NCBI RefSeq assembly: GCF_900188345.1
Contig: NZ_FZOD01000052.1
Coordinates: forward strand, 1 to 64,000
Source: Streptosporangium subroseum
GTDB taxonomy: Bacteria; Actinomycetota; Actinomycetes; Streptosporangiales; Streptosporangiaceae
Reading direction: 5' to 3'
Length of the DNA stretch: 64,000 bases
The stretch's first letter is position 1; the number at the start of each line of letters is the position of its first letter. The notes below the pieces were generated by a model. The model saw nothing but the letters and a program-made list of their open reading frames with translations. It had not been told where the DNA came from and searched no databases. The translations under genes were made by a program, and so were the position numbers. This document shows positions 26,884 to 34,963 of this stretch, piece after piece.

Positions 26884-26985
26884 GAAAACCCCCAAGATCT
26901 TTTCGCTCACAGTAGTCAGACAATCACAAAACGTGCAAGCATCTAGAGGTCGTGTCGCCACTTCACTGAAGGTCATAAATCCGAC

Positions 26986-27121
26986 CGATCACACAGAACG
27001 TCGCGATCAACGCATACGCGCATCGCACAGGACGTCACGATCGGCGCGCGCATACGCGCATCGCACAGGACGTCACGATCGGCGCGCGCATACGCGCATC
27101 GCCCTGGACATCCCGCGCGCG
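26986..27121. repeat. 38-nt tandem repeat with two identical copies
   Basis: Units at 27013-27050 and 27051-27088 are identical over 38 nt, starting CATACGCGCATCGCACAGG and ending GGCGCGCG. A diverged partial unit precedes them (from 26986) and another follows (from 27089). The identity suggests recent duplication. The array is upstream of the WxL-like gene. The rest of the gap, 27122-27334, shows nothing clear. Confidence 0.9.
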
Positions 27122-27334
27122 TATATGAGCGCGCCTACGGGCGAGATCTCCCCGTTTCCACCGATCCGGTTGGGCAACGAGGCTCGGCCGGCGACTCCTG
27201 GCCTGCCCGCCCTCTCCGGGAGCGAAAGATCAGCCGGCGTCAGGCGGCCGTAAAGGTGTCACCGGCTCTCGACCGTGAAGGCGTCACCGGCTTTCCGGGC
27301 CCGTCACCGACGGCCGGTCGCACGCCCCCGAAGT

Positions 27335-28171
27335 TCAGGGGTCGCACGACGCCATGGTTGCGAGGTTGCCCAGCTGGGCCAGGGCCTGCTCGGAAGGGCT
27401 GGCGGGTTCGGCATGAAAGATGACCAGCTGCTGGCCGGGGGCGGTGGCGATGTCGAACAACTCGCAGACAAGCTCCAGCTCGCCGACCTCGTGGTGGCGG
27501 AAGCGCCTGAGCTCCCGGGACACGCCGCATACGTCATGACGCGCCCAAATCCGGCAGAAATCCGCACTTCCCCGGGAGAGCTCGCCGACGAGCTCGGTCA
27601 GGTACGGATTGTCGAGATCCGCTCCCGTGGCGGCGCGCAGCTGGGCCACCCTGAGGCGGGCGATCTGCTCCCAGTCCCGGTAGAAGTCGCGCGCGGCGGG
27701 ATCCAGGAAGAGCAGCGAGAGCATGTTGTCCGTGTATTTCAGCCCGCTGTGGAGGGCCGCGGCCAGCGGGTTCCTGGCCAGCACGTCCTGCCAGCGGTCG
27801 AACACGAACGCCGGGGTGTGCGGCCAGCTGTGCATCAGTCGCAGCAGGTGCGGGTCGACCCGCTCCGTCCGGCGGGTCGTCCCGCGCTGCCGCGACCCGG
27901 GGTGGGCGAGTTCGTACAGGTGCGCCGCCGCGTCGGGGCCGAGGTCCAACACCCGTACCAGGGCGTCGAGCACCCGATCGGAAGGACGGTGTTCGCGTCC
28001 CTGTTCCAGGCGGACGTAGTAGTCGGTGCTGACCCCGGCCAGCATCGCCACCTCTTGCCGGCGCAGTCCCGGCGTCCGGGAGGGACCGGAACGCAGCACC
28101 CCCACACGTTCCGGCGAGGTGACCTCGCGCCGAGCGCGCAGGAACTCGCCCAGAAGCTTGTCACTGCCCAT
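27335..28171 (-). CDS. XRE family regulator with MmyB-like ligand domain (paralog 1)
   Basis: The 278-residue protein has an N-terminal XRE helix-turn-helix (RRQEVAMLAGVSTDYYVRLEQGR, about 35-60) and a C-terminal MmyB-like domain at about 105-270 (TPAFVFDRWQDVLARNPLAAAL, WARHDV, GQQLVIFHAEP). This domain is PAS-like and has been proposed to bind lipid-like ligands. The Met at 28171 (MGSDKLLGEF) aligns with the starts of the three neighbouring paralogs. A 22-bp motif lies 31 nt upstream. Confidence 0.9.
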   Translation of the reverse strand: MGSDKLLGEFLRARREVTSPERVGVLRSGPSRTPGLRRQEVAMLAGVSTDYYVRLEQGREHRPSDRVLDALVRVLDLGPDAAAHLYELAHPGSRQRGTTRRTERVDPHLLRLMHSWPHTPAFVFDRWQDVLARNPLAAALHSGLKYTDNMLSLLFLDPAARDFYRDWEQIARLRVAQLRAATGADLDNPYLTELVGELSRGSADFCRIWARHDVCGVSRELRRFRHHEVGELELVCELFDIATAPGQQLVIFHAEPASPSEQALAQLGNLATMASCDP

Positions 28172-28202
28172 TTCGTAACGGTATGTCATTTATTCGTTAA
28201 CA

Positions 28203-28224
28203 GGGTGGTCGTGCTACTCCCAGG
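28203..28224 (-). promoter_or_regulatory. Conserved 22-bp motif upstream of XRE paralog 1
   Basis: Read on the gene strand it begins CCTGGGAGTAG and ends CACGACCACCC, 31 nt before the start codon. The same pattern at the same distance precedes the other three paralogs, so it is likely an autoregulatory operator or promoter element. Confidence 0.7.
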
Positions 28225-28303
28225 TTCCGCCGTCTACCTTCAAGGCCGGTCCTGGCACGTCATGGAGTGCCAAACGGGACCGTCTTTCGACGGGAGCACG
28301 CTG

Positions 28304-28325
28304 CGTGGGAGTAATACGGCCACCT
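28304..28325 (+). promoter_or_regulatory. Conserved 22-bp motif upstream of XRE paralog 2
   Basis: The motif begins CGTGGGAGTAA and ends TACGGCCACCT, exactly 31 nt before the ATG at 28357. It matches the paralog 1 motif at 18 of 22 positions, in the same orientation relative to its gene. Confidence 0.7.
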
Positions 28326-28356
28326 TCCTGACACGATTCCCCCATACCGTGTTGCG

Positions 28357-29268
28357 ATGGACAGTGACAAGTTTCTTGGCGACTTCTTCCGCGCCCGGCG
28401 CGAAGCCACGACCCTTGACGACGTCGGTCTGAAGCATTCCGGACGCCGCCGGACGCCCGGGTTGCGCCGTGAAGAGGTGGCGATGCTGGCCGGGGTCAGC
28501 ACCGACTACTACGTCCGCCTGGAACAGGGGCGTGAACGCCGTCCGTCCGACCAGGTGCTGACCGCCCTCGCGCGAGTCCTGCGTCTCGACTCCGACGCCA
28601 CCGACTACCTCTACGAACTCACCCACCCTCTGGCGCGACCGCACAAGCAGGGCAAACGGATGGAGCAGGTCAGTCCGGGCCTGCGGCGGCTCCTGAAAAG
28701 CTGGAACCACACGCCGGCATTCGTGATCGGCCGCCGGCTGGACGTGCTGGCCACCAATCCCCTGACCGAGGCCCTCTACAAGGGGCTGACCCACAAGGAC
28801 AACTGCCTGCGGACGATCTTTCTCAGCCCACAGGCGAAGGACTTCTACGCGGACTGGGAGAAGGCCGCCTGCGCCAAGACGGCCCAGCTGCGCATCGCGG
28901 TGGGAGCGAACCCCCATGACCCGTTCCTGCCCCGGCTGGTCGAGGAACTCTCCACTCACAGCGAGCATTTCCGTCGCCTGTGGGCACGCCATGATGTGCG
29001 GACCAGACTCAGCGAGGTCAAGCGGCTTCGCCACGACGAGGTCGGCGAGCTGTCTCTTTCCTGGGAGGCGTTGACCGTCAACGGCGCTCCCGGTCAGCAA
29101 CTCATCATCATGTCCGCCGAGCCGGGAAGCTCTTCCGAACACGCTCTGAAGGCTCTGGGCCGCATCGCCGCCCAGGACGCCGGCCTCGACTCCCCGTCTC
29201 AGCCTTCACAACCTTCACCCGAGCTCTCGTCCGACGCCGCCGATCACAGCCCACCGGTCACGTTGTGA
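28357..29268 (+). CDS. XRE family regulator with MmyB-like ligand domain (paralog 2)
   Basis: The 303-residue protein starts MDSDKFLGDFFRARREATT and has the same domains as its neighbours: HTH RREEVAMLAGVSTDYYVRLE and MmyB-like region with FVIGRRLDVLATNPLTEAL and PGQQLIIMSAEPG. It alone of the four is on the plus strand and has a ~30-residue Ser/Pro-rich C-terminal extension (PSQPSQPSPELSSD). It ends 3 nt before the end of paralog 3, so the two converge. Confidence 0.9.
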   Translation: MDSDKFLGDFFRARREATTLDDVGLKHSGRRRTPGLRREEVAMLAGVSTDYYVRLEQGRERRPSDQVLTALARVLRLDSDATDYLYELTHPLARPHKQGKRMEQVSPGLRRLLKSWNHTPAFVIGRRLDVLATNPLTEALYKGLTHKDNCLRTIFLSPQAKDFYADWEKAACAKTAQLRIAVGANPHDPFLPRLVEELSTHSEHFRRLWARHDVRTRLSEVKRLRHDEVGELSLSWEALTVNGAPGQQLIIMSAEPGSSSEHALKALGRIAAQDAGLDSPSQPSQPSPELSSDAADHSPPVTL

Positions 29269-29271
29269 CCC

Positions 29272-30099
29272 TCATCGCGTCAGGGCGGCGAGGTCGGCCA
29301 GCAGGGCCAGTGCCCGTTCGGAGGAGCTGCCGGGCTTGGCATGAAAGATGGCCAGTTGCTGACCGGGGGCACTGGCGACGCTGAGCACCTCGCTGGTCAG
29401 GTCCAGCTCGCCGACCTTGCGATGGCGGAAGCGCCTGTCCTCGCTGACTATGCCGGACACGTCATGGCGTGCCCACAGGCGACGGAAGTCCGCGCTTTTG
29501 AGGGAGAGTTCACCGACCAGCTCGATCAGGTACGGGTGGTCGAGGTCCGTTCCCGCGACTCCCCGCAGGTGAGCCACCCTGACCCTGGCGACCTGCTCCC
29601 AGTCCGGGTAGAACTCGCGCGCGGCGGGATCCAGGAAGACCAGCCGCAGCAGGTTGTCCGCGTACTCCAGTCCATCGTGGAGGACGCTGCCCAGGGGGTT
29701 CCTGGCCAGCACGTCCAGCCGGCGGCCGGTCACGAACGCCGGGATGTGCGACCAGCCGCGCATCAGCCGCAGCAGCTCCGGACTGACCTGCTCCATCTGG
29801 CTTCCCTGCTTGTGCGGTCGTGCCAGGGGGTGTGCGAGTTCGTAGAGGTAGTCGGTCGCGTCGGGACCGAGACACAGGACCCGGGCGAGGGCGGTCAGCA
29901 CCTGTTCGGACGGACGGCGTTCACGCCCCTGTTCCAGGCGGACGTAGTAGTCGGTGCTGACCCCGGCCAGCATCGCCACCTCCTCCCGGCGCAACCCCGG
30001 CGTACGGCGGAGACCGACGTCCAGCAGTCCCACCTGCTCGGGAGTGGTGACCTCGCGCCGGGCGCGCAGGAACTCACCGAGGAGCTTGTCGCTGTCCAT
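29272..30099 (-). CDS. XRE family regulator with MmyB-like ligand domain (paralog 3)
   Basis: The 275-residue protein is very close to paralog 2 at the N-terminus: MDSDKLLGEFLRARREVTT, LRREEVAMLAGVSTDYYVRL, EQGRERRPSEQVL. The C-terminal domain resembles paralogs 1 and 4 more (DNLLRLVFLDPAAREFYPDW). This mixed likeness suggests duplication with later exchange. Start ATG 30099 is fixed by the conserved motif spacing. Confidence 0.9.
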   Translation of the reverse strand: MDSDKLLGEFLRARREVTTPEQVGLLDVGLRRTPGLRREEVAMLAGVSTDYYVRLEQGRERRPSEQVLTALARVLCLGPDATDYLYELAHPLARPHKQGSQMEQVSPELLRLMRGWSHIPAFVTGRRLDVLARNPLGSVLHDGLEYADNLLRLVFLDPAAREFYPDWEQVARVRVAHLRGVAGTDLDHPYLIELVGELSLKSADFRRLWARHDVSGIVSEDRRFRHRKVGELDLTSEVLSVASAPGQQLAIFHAKPGSSSERALALLADLAALTR

Positions 30100-30130
30100 T
30101 TTGTCACCGTACGCCTGGTATCAGACAAAA

Positions 30131-30152
30131 AGGTGGCAGCATCGCTCCCAGG
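30131..30152 (-). promoter_or_regulatory. Conserved 22-bp motif upstream of XRE paralog 3
   Basis: On the gene strand it begins CCTGGGAGCGA and ends TGCTGCCACCT. It is 31 nt before the start codon at 30099. The rest of the gap to 30375 holds no recognisable feature. Confidence 0.7.
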
Positions 30153-30375
30153 AACGGTCCGGTCGAGACGCTGGATTCCTGCCCGGGGACCTCGGGGACA
30201 GGGCAGGCGAGGCGGCCCCAGGCCCCGCCACGGGTGAGACCCAAAGGGACAGCGGACAGGCTCCTCTTGTGCGGCGACCACGCATGTGATGCCGCGCGGC
30301 GTCACGCCGATGGCCGGTCAGGGAGAGCAGGCCGGTCCCGCTACGGCGTCTCGAACGTCCCACCCGAGACGACCG

Positions 30376-31215
30376 TCATGGCGTCGTGGCGGCCAGGTTG
30401 CCCAGCAGAGACAGCGCGTGCTCGGAAGAACTGCCGGCCTCGGCGTGAAGGGTGATCAGTTGCTGGCCGGGAGCACTGTTGACGTTGAACACCTCGCAGG
30501 TCAGGGTCAGGTTGCCGACCTCGCGATGACGGTAGAAGTGCTTGGTCTCACGGGTCTCACAGGGGACGACGGGTGGGTCGGGGCGGGCCCACATCCGGCG
30601 GAAGTCCGCGCTTTCCGCCGAGAGTTCGCCGATCAGCTCGGTCAGGTACGGATCGTCGAGGTCCGGCCCCACGGCGGTGCGCAGGTGGGCCACCCTGGCG
30701 TTGGCGACCTGCTCCCAATCCCGGTAGAACTCGCGCGCGGCAGGATCCAGGAAGATCATCCGCAGCAGGTTGTCCATGTACTTCATTCCGCGGTAGAGCA
30801 CGGCGGACACCGGGTTGACGGCCAGCACCTCCATCCGGAGGCCGCACACCATCGCCGGGGTCCGCGGCCAGCCGCGCATCAGCCGCAGCAGCTCCGGGCT
30901 GACCCGCTGCGACTGGCCGATCGTCCTGCCCTGCGATGTTCCCGGGTTCGCGAGTTCGTGCAGGTGCGCCGCGGCTTCGGGATCGAGGGCCAGCACCCGC
31001 ACCAGGGCACCGAGCACGCGCTTGGACGGGTGGCCTTCGTATCCCTCTTCCAGACAGGTGTAGTAGTCGAGGCTGACGCCGGCCAGCATCGCCAGCTCTT
31101 CCCGGCTCAGTCCCGCCGTCCGACGGGGACCAGAGCTCAGCGGCCCCACCTGTACCGGTGTGGTGGCCTCGCGCCGAGCGCGCAAGAACTCCCCAAGGAG
31201 CTTGTCGCTGTCCAT
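30376..31215 (-). CDS. XRE family regulator with MmyB-like ligand domain (paralog 4, diverged HTH)
   Basis: The 279-residue protein from ATG 31215 (MDSDKLLGEFLRARREATT) has the same layout. Its helix-turn-helix differs: SREELAMLAGVSLDYYTCLE followed by EGYEGHPSKRVL, where the others have STDYYVRLEQGRERRPS. Loss of these Arg residues may change or weaken DNA binding. The MmyB-like region is intact. Upstream in-frame codons to 31263 overlap the conserved motif and are not coding. Confidence 0.88.
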   Translation of the reverse strand: MDSDKLLGEFLRARREATTPVQVGPLSSGPRRTAGLSREELAMLAGVSLDYYTCLEEGYEGHPSKRVLGALVRVLALDPEAAAHLHELANPGTSQGRTIGQSQRVSPELLRLMRGWPRTPAMVCGLRMEVLAVNPVSAVLYRGMKYMDNLLRMIFLDPAAREFYRDWEQVANARVAHLRTAVGPDLDDPYLTELIGELSAESADFRRMWARPDPPVVPCETRETKHFYRHREVGNLTLTCEVFNVNSAPGQQLITLHAEAGSSSEHALSLLGNLAATTP

Positions 31216-31246
31216 TTCGTAATGGTATGTCGGGAATCCATTGGGA

Positions 31247-31268
31247 GGGTGGCAGTACCGCACCCAGG
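31247..31268 (-). promoter_or_regulatory. Conserved 22-bp motif upstream of XRE paralog 4
   Basis: On the gene strand it begins CCTGGGTGCGG and ends TACTGCCACCC, 31 nt before ATG 31215. Here the dyad GGGTG...CACCC is clearest. Confidence 0.7.
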
Positions 31269-31365
31269 GTAAGAAACTGCCCCCTACCGGTCCCCCTCCG
31301 CGTTCGAACGACCTGACGGTTCGGGATCGAACCGTTCTTTCAGCGGCCCGGCCCGCCGGGCCGCG

Positions 31366-32304
31366 TCACCGGGCGGCGTCCAGACGGGCGCGATGCTCGC
31401 CGTCGAGCTTGAGGTCCAGGGCGCCCAGGGCCTCCTCCAGCTGGGCGATGGAGCTCACGCCGACGATCGGGACCGTCGTGACGTCTCCGCCGATCAGCCA
31501 GGCCAGCACCACCTGGTTGACGGTCACGCCCAGCTCGCCCGCGATCTCTCGCAGTACGGCGAGCCCGCGCGTGGTGCCCGGGTGGTCGTAGATCTCCTGG
31601 ATCGGACGATCCTCGCGGGTGTAGGCGCCGAACATGAGCGTGTTGTACGCCCACAGGGTCAGGCCGGGCTCCGAGCGCAGGTAGTCGAGCATGTCGTCCT
31701 GGACCAGGACGTGGCCCGACTCGGGCAGCCGTACTCCGGGCCGGGGCCGCAGGTAGGTGTGGCGGAGCTGCACGTTGGTGTAGAGCGGCCAGCCGCCTGC
31801 CCGCGAGGTGGCACGGGCGCGCTCCAGGCGCCAGGCCGGCACGTTGCTCGCGCCGATCTCGCGGACCTTGCCCGCCCGCGCCAGCTCGGCGAAGGCGCCC
31901 AGGGTCTCCTCCAGGGGGACGGAGCGGTCCTCGATGTGAGCCCAGTACACGTCGACGTGATCGACGCCCAGCCGCCTCAGGCTGCCCTCGGCGGCCGCGG
32001 CGATCGCCGTGGCGGACAGACCCTCGGCGGAGTCCAGGGTCCGATCGCCGGGAACGGTCGGCCGTCCGCCGCACTTGGTGCTCAGCACCACCCGGTCGCG
32101 GTTGCCCCGGGCGGCCAGCCAGCGGCCGATGGCCAGCTCGCTCTCGTCGCCGGTGGCCCCCTCGTTCCAGAACGGATAGTTGTTCGCGGTGTCCAGCAGG
32201 GCGCCACCGGCCTCGGCGAACCGGTCGAGGATCGCGAACACGGCCCTGTCGTCGAGGACGGTGCCGAACGGGATGGTGCCCAGGGCGAGGGGGATGTGTG
32301 TCAT
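31366..32304 (-). CDS. Aldo/keto reductase
   Basis: The 312-residue protein has the AKR barrel: ALGTIPFG start, LLDTANNYPFWNEGATGDES (Asp and Tyr of the tetrad), LSTKCGG (Lys), HVDVYWAHIED (His) and IGASNVPAWRLE. It reduces an aldehyde or ketone with NADPH; the substrate is unknown. ATG 32304 sits where transcription should start from the MerR-type promoter upstream, so the mRNA may be leaderless; GTG at 32313 is the alternative start. Confidence 0.88.
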   Translation of the reverse strand: MTHIPLALGTIPFGTVLDDRAVFAILDRFAEAGGALLDTANNYPFWNEGATGDESELAIGRWLAARGNRDRVVLSTKCGGRPTVPGDRTLDSAEGLSATAIAAAAEGSLRRLGVDHVDVYWAHIEDRSVPLEETLGAFAELARAGKVREIGASNVPAWRLERARATSRAGGWPLYTNVQLRHTYLRPRPGVRLPESGHVLVQDDMLDYLRSEPGLTLWAYNTLMFGAYTREDRPIQEIYDHPGTTRGLAVLREIAGELGVTVNQVVLAWLIGGDVTTVPIVGVSSIAQLEEALGALDLKLDGEHRARLDAAR

Positions 32305-32311
32305 GGAAGCC

Positions 32312-32342
32312 ACGATGCAGGCTGGAGTTCACTCCAGGTCAA
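32312..32342 (-). promoter_or_regulatory. MerR-type promoter with 19-bp spacer and dyad
   Basis: On the gene strand TTGACC (-35, 32337-32342) and CATCGT (-10, 32312-32317) are 19 bp apart. Between them lies CTGGAGTGAACTCCAG, a near-perfect dyad. A long spacer with a central dyad is the hallmark of MerR-family regulated promoters. No merR gene is seen in this window. Confidence 0.7.
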
Positions 32343-32395
32343 GTCGTGCCACGCGAGAATGCGCCGGATTCACCGTGTACGGATGTTCAGGGAGG

Positions 32396-32725
32396 TCACG
32401 AGCCCAGCTTGCAGATACCGGTCACCGGGGCGGAGACGTCAGAGGCCTTGGGCTTGGGCGGCAGCTTCACCTCGCACGTTCCACCCGTGACCGACGCGGC
32501 GTCGTCCGGCGCCTGCCTGGCCTCGTCCTTGCCCTTACGGCCGTCAGGGTTCTCGGCACACCGCTTCGCCCCCGAAGAGCACTGTTCGGCCTTCTTCTTG
32601 GCCGCGGCGACGCCGTCGATGGGAGGAGCCGCGGCCGCCGCCGCGGAGGTGAGGGCGCAGGCGGTGGCGATCGCCAATGCCGAGACGAGCATGACAAGGG
32701 AGCCAGGTCGGCGGTTACTGTGCAT
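32396..32725 (-). CDS. Small secreted Lys/Cys-containing protein
   Basis: The 109-residue product starts at ATG 32725 behind GGAAGAAGGAC. Its signal peptide (SLVMLVSALAIATACALTSA) ends near AAAAAPP. The mature part has four Cys (QCSSGAKRC, GTCEVKLPP, GICKLG), likely two disulfides. I do not recognise a family. The gap 32726-32898 shows nothing clear. Confidence 0.65.
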   Translation of the reverse strand: MHSNRRPGSLVMLVSALAIATACALTSAAAAAAPPIDGVAAAKKKAEQCSSGAKRCAENPDGRKGKDEARQAPDDAASVTGGTCEVKLPPKPKASDVSAPVTGICKLGS

Positions 32726-32898
32726 GTCCTTCTTCCGGTCAGTCGGGGCGATTCCGATTTTGCGCATCGACAGGCTGCATACACAAAGTAGCGATCCATC
32801 CACGAAGGGCAATGATCGCCGCGCCCAACGCCCCGCTGTGACCCTTCCTATGACCCTTCAGCCAGGCCGTGTCCGATCCAAGCCGCTGATACGGCCGG

Positions 32899-33837
32899 TC
32901 ATCCCTCGGCGCGTACGGAAGTGGCGCTTGCCGGTTCGACCGGATCGGGACCGGTGAGGTGGGCTTGGGCGTATTTGCGGAAGGCGGCCACGAGGCGGTC
33001 GCGATCGCCTGCACGGGTGGCCAGCACGACGTGGCACGGCTCGACACCGTGCAGGGGGACCGTGGTGAGGTCGGGGCGGGGGCTGCCGTGGAGGCTGCCG
33101 GCCGGGATGATGGATATGGCCTGCCCACTGGCGATGAGTTCGAATTTGTCCTCGACGCCTTCGACGATGGGACCGTCGGGCGCCGGGCTTCCGTCGGGTC
33201 GGGGGTCGACGCGCCAGAAGGCGTTCCAGGCCGGGTCCGGCACCCGGGGAAGGGGCTCGTCGGCGATGTCGTCGAGGGTGACGGACTCCTTGCCGGCCAG
33301 GCGGTGGCCGAGGGGGATCAGGAGCGCTCGGGGCTCGTCGCGAAGGACCGTCACGTGCAGCTGGTCGGTGCGGATCGGCAGCCGGGTCACCACCGCGTCC
33401 ACTCGGTGATCGAGCAGTGCCGCGCGGGCGTCGTTCCAGGCCAGATGCAGGGTGTGCACGTCGGCGTCGGGGTGCCGACGGCGCAGTTCGCGCACTGCCG
33501 GGGTGACGATGAGGTTGCTGGTGTAGCCGATGGTGATCCGAGTGGGGTCGGCTGCGGCACGGGTGAGGGCCGCGGCCTGGGCAGCGGATCGCAGCAGCGC
33601 CCTGGCGAGCGGGAGGAAGATCTCTCCGGCCTCGGTGAGCCTGCTGCCCTGCGGGGTGCGGTCCAGCAGGCGGGCGCCCAGTTGCTGTTCGAGGCGGCGG
33701 ATCTGCCGGCTCAGGGACGGCTGGGCGATGCGGAGGGCGGTGGCGGCGCGGCCGAAATGCAGGTGGTCGGCGACGACGGTGAAATACCGCACCAGGCGCA
33801 GGTCGAGGTCCGCCGGAGGGGTCGGCGAGTCGGGCAT
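32899..33837 (-). CDS. LysR family transcriptional regulator
   Basis: The 312-residue protein has the LysR winged helix (LRLVRYFTVVADHLHFGRAA, ALRIAQPSLSRQIRRLEQQL) and a substrate-binding domain (ITIGYTSNLIVTPAVRELRR). It resembles the BenM/CatM-like group. It is divergent from the epimerase-like gene at 34030 across 192 bp, the usual arrangement of a LysR gene and its target. ATG 33837 fits the family start; upstream in-frame codons to 33942 are probably promoter DNA. Confidence 0.9.
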   Translation of the reverse strand: MPDSPTPPADLDLRLVRYFTVVADHLHFGRAATALRIAQPSLSRQIRRLEQQLGARLLDRTPQGSRLTEAGEIFLPLARALLRSAAQAAALTRAAADPTRITIGYTSNLIVTPAVRELRRRHPDADVHTLHLAWNDARAALLDHRVDAVVTRLPIRTDQLHVTVLRDEPRALLIPLGHRLAGKESVTLDDIADEPLPRVPDPAWNAFWRVDPRPDGSPAPDGPIVEGVEDKFELIASGQAISIIPAGSLHGSPRPDLTTVPLHGVEPCHVVLATRAGDRDRLVAAFRKYAQAHLTGPDPVEPASATSVRAEG

Positions 33838-34029
33838 GCCCTCAGTGTAGTTACGTGGCTCGCCGACCGACCCTCGGGAGATCGCTGTGACCTGCGGTGA
33901 TGTTTTCTGCGTATCACCCGATTCGAAACAGGCCTTGGACACACGTTCCGGGTCGTTCCTAGCGTGGAGCTACCAGCCCGTCGCCTTCCGGTGCCGGATC
34001 GACTCGAAATCATCCAAGGGATTCTCACT

Positions 34030-34935
34030 GTGCGTGTTTTTGTTACGGGCGCGACGGGATACGTCGGATCCGCGGTCGTCCGCGAGCTGCTCGACGCAGG
34101 GCATCAGGTTCTCGGCCTGGCCCGCTCAGACGCGGCCGCCGCCGTACTGTCGGCGATCGGCGTGGAGGCGCACCGCGGCGATCTGGAAGACCTCGGCAGC
34201 TTGCGCGCCGGCGCCGCCGCGGCGGACGGGGTCGTTCACGCGGCCAACAAGCACATCTCCGAGACCACGGACCCGGCCGCTCGCGCCCAGGTAGAACGCG
34301 GCGCGGTCGAGGCGATCGGCGCGGCGCTCGAAGGCTCCGGCAAACCCTTCGCGTTCACCTCGGGAATCTTGGGCCTCACGCCCGGGCACCTGAGCACGGA
34401 GGCGGACACCGGCGATCTCCAAGGATTGGGGGCGCTACGGCTTCCGACCGAACTCGCGGTGATCGCGATGGGCGAGCGCGGCGTGCGCTCGTCCGCGGTA
34501 CGGCTCGCGCCGCTGGTGCACGGCGAGGGAGACCTCAAGGGCTTCGTTCCGACTCTGATCGACATCGCCCGGGCGAAGGGAGTGTCCGCCTATGTCGGCG
34601 ACGGGGCGAACCGCTGGCCCGCCGTGCACCGGCTCGACGCGGCGCGCCTGTTCCGGCTGGCCGTGGAAGCCGCCCCGGCCGGCTCACGCCTGCACGCGAT
34701 CGACGAGGAGGGCGTGCCGTTCCGAGACATCGCGGAGGCGATCGGCCGCCGGCTGAGGCTGCCGGCCGTCAGCATCACCCCCGAGGACGCCGACGACCAT
34801 TTCGCCTTCCTCAGCCGCCTGGTGGCGATCGACAACCCGGCGTCGAGCGCACTGACCCGTGACCGGCTGGGATGGAAGCCGGAGGGGTCCGCGCTGATCC
34901 CGGACATCGACGAAGGCCACTACTTCAACGACTAG
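34030..34935 (+). CDS. NAD-dependent epimerase/dehydratase family (extended SDR-like) protein
   Basis: The 301-residue protein opens VRVFVTGATGYVGSAVVREL, the Rossmann GxxGxxG motif, with GLARSDAAAAVL after strand 2. Later segments VHAANKH and FTSGILGL follow the atypical SDR5-like NmrA/epimerase group. The usual YxxxK is not obvious. GTG 34030 follows AAGGGA. It is probably controlled by the divergent LysR regulator. Confidence 0.85.
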   Translation: MRVFVTGATGYVGSAVVRELLDAGHQVLGLARSDAAAAVLSAIGVEAHRGDLEDLGSLRAGAAAADGVVHAANKHISETTDPAARAQVERGAVEAIGAALEGSGKPFAFTSGILGLTPGHLSTEADTGDLQGLGALRLPTELAVIAMGERGVRSSAVRLAPLVHGEGDLKGFVPTLIDIARAKGVSAYVGDGANRWPAVHRLDAARLFRLAVEAAPAGSRLHAIDEEGVPFRDIAEAIGRRLRLPAVSITPEDADDHFAFLSRLVAIDNPASSALTRDRLGWKPEGSALIPDIDEGHYFND

Positions 34936-34963
34936 CCCGGGAGCCGTGTTGGCTGCCAGGCGT

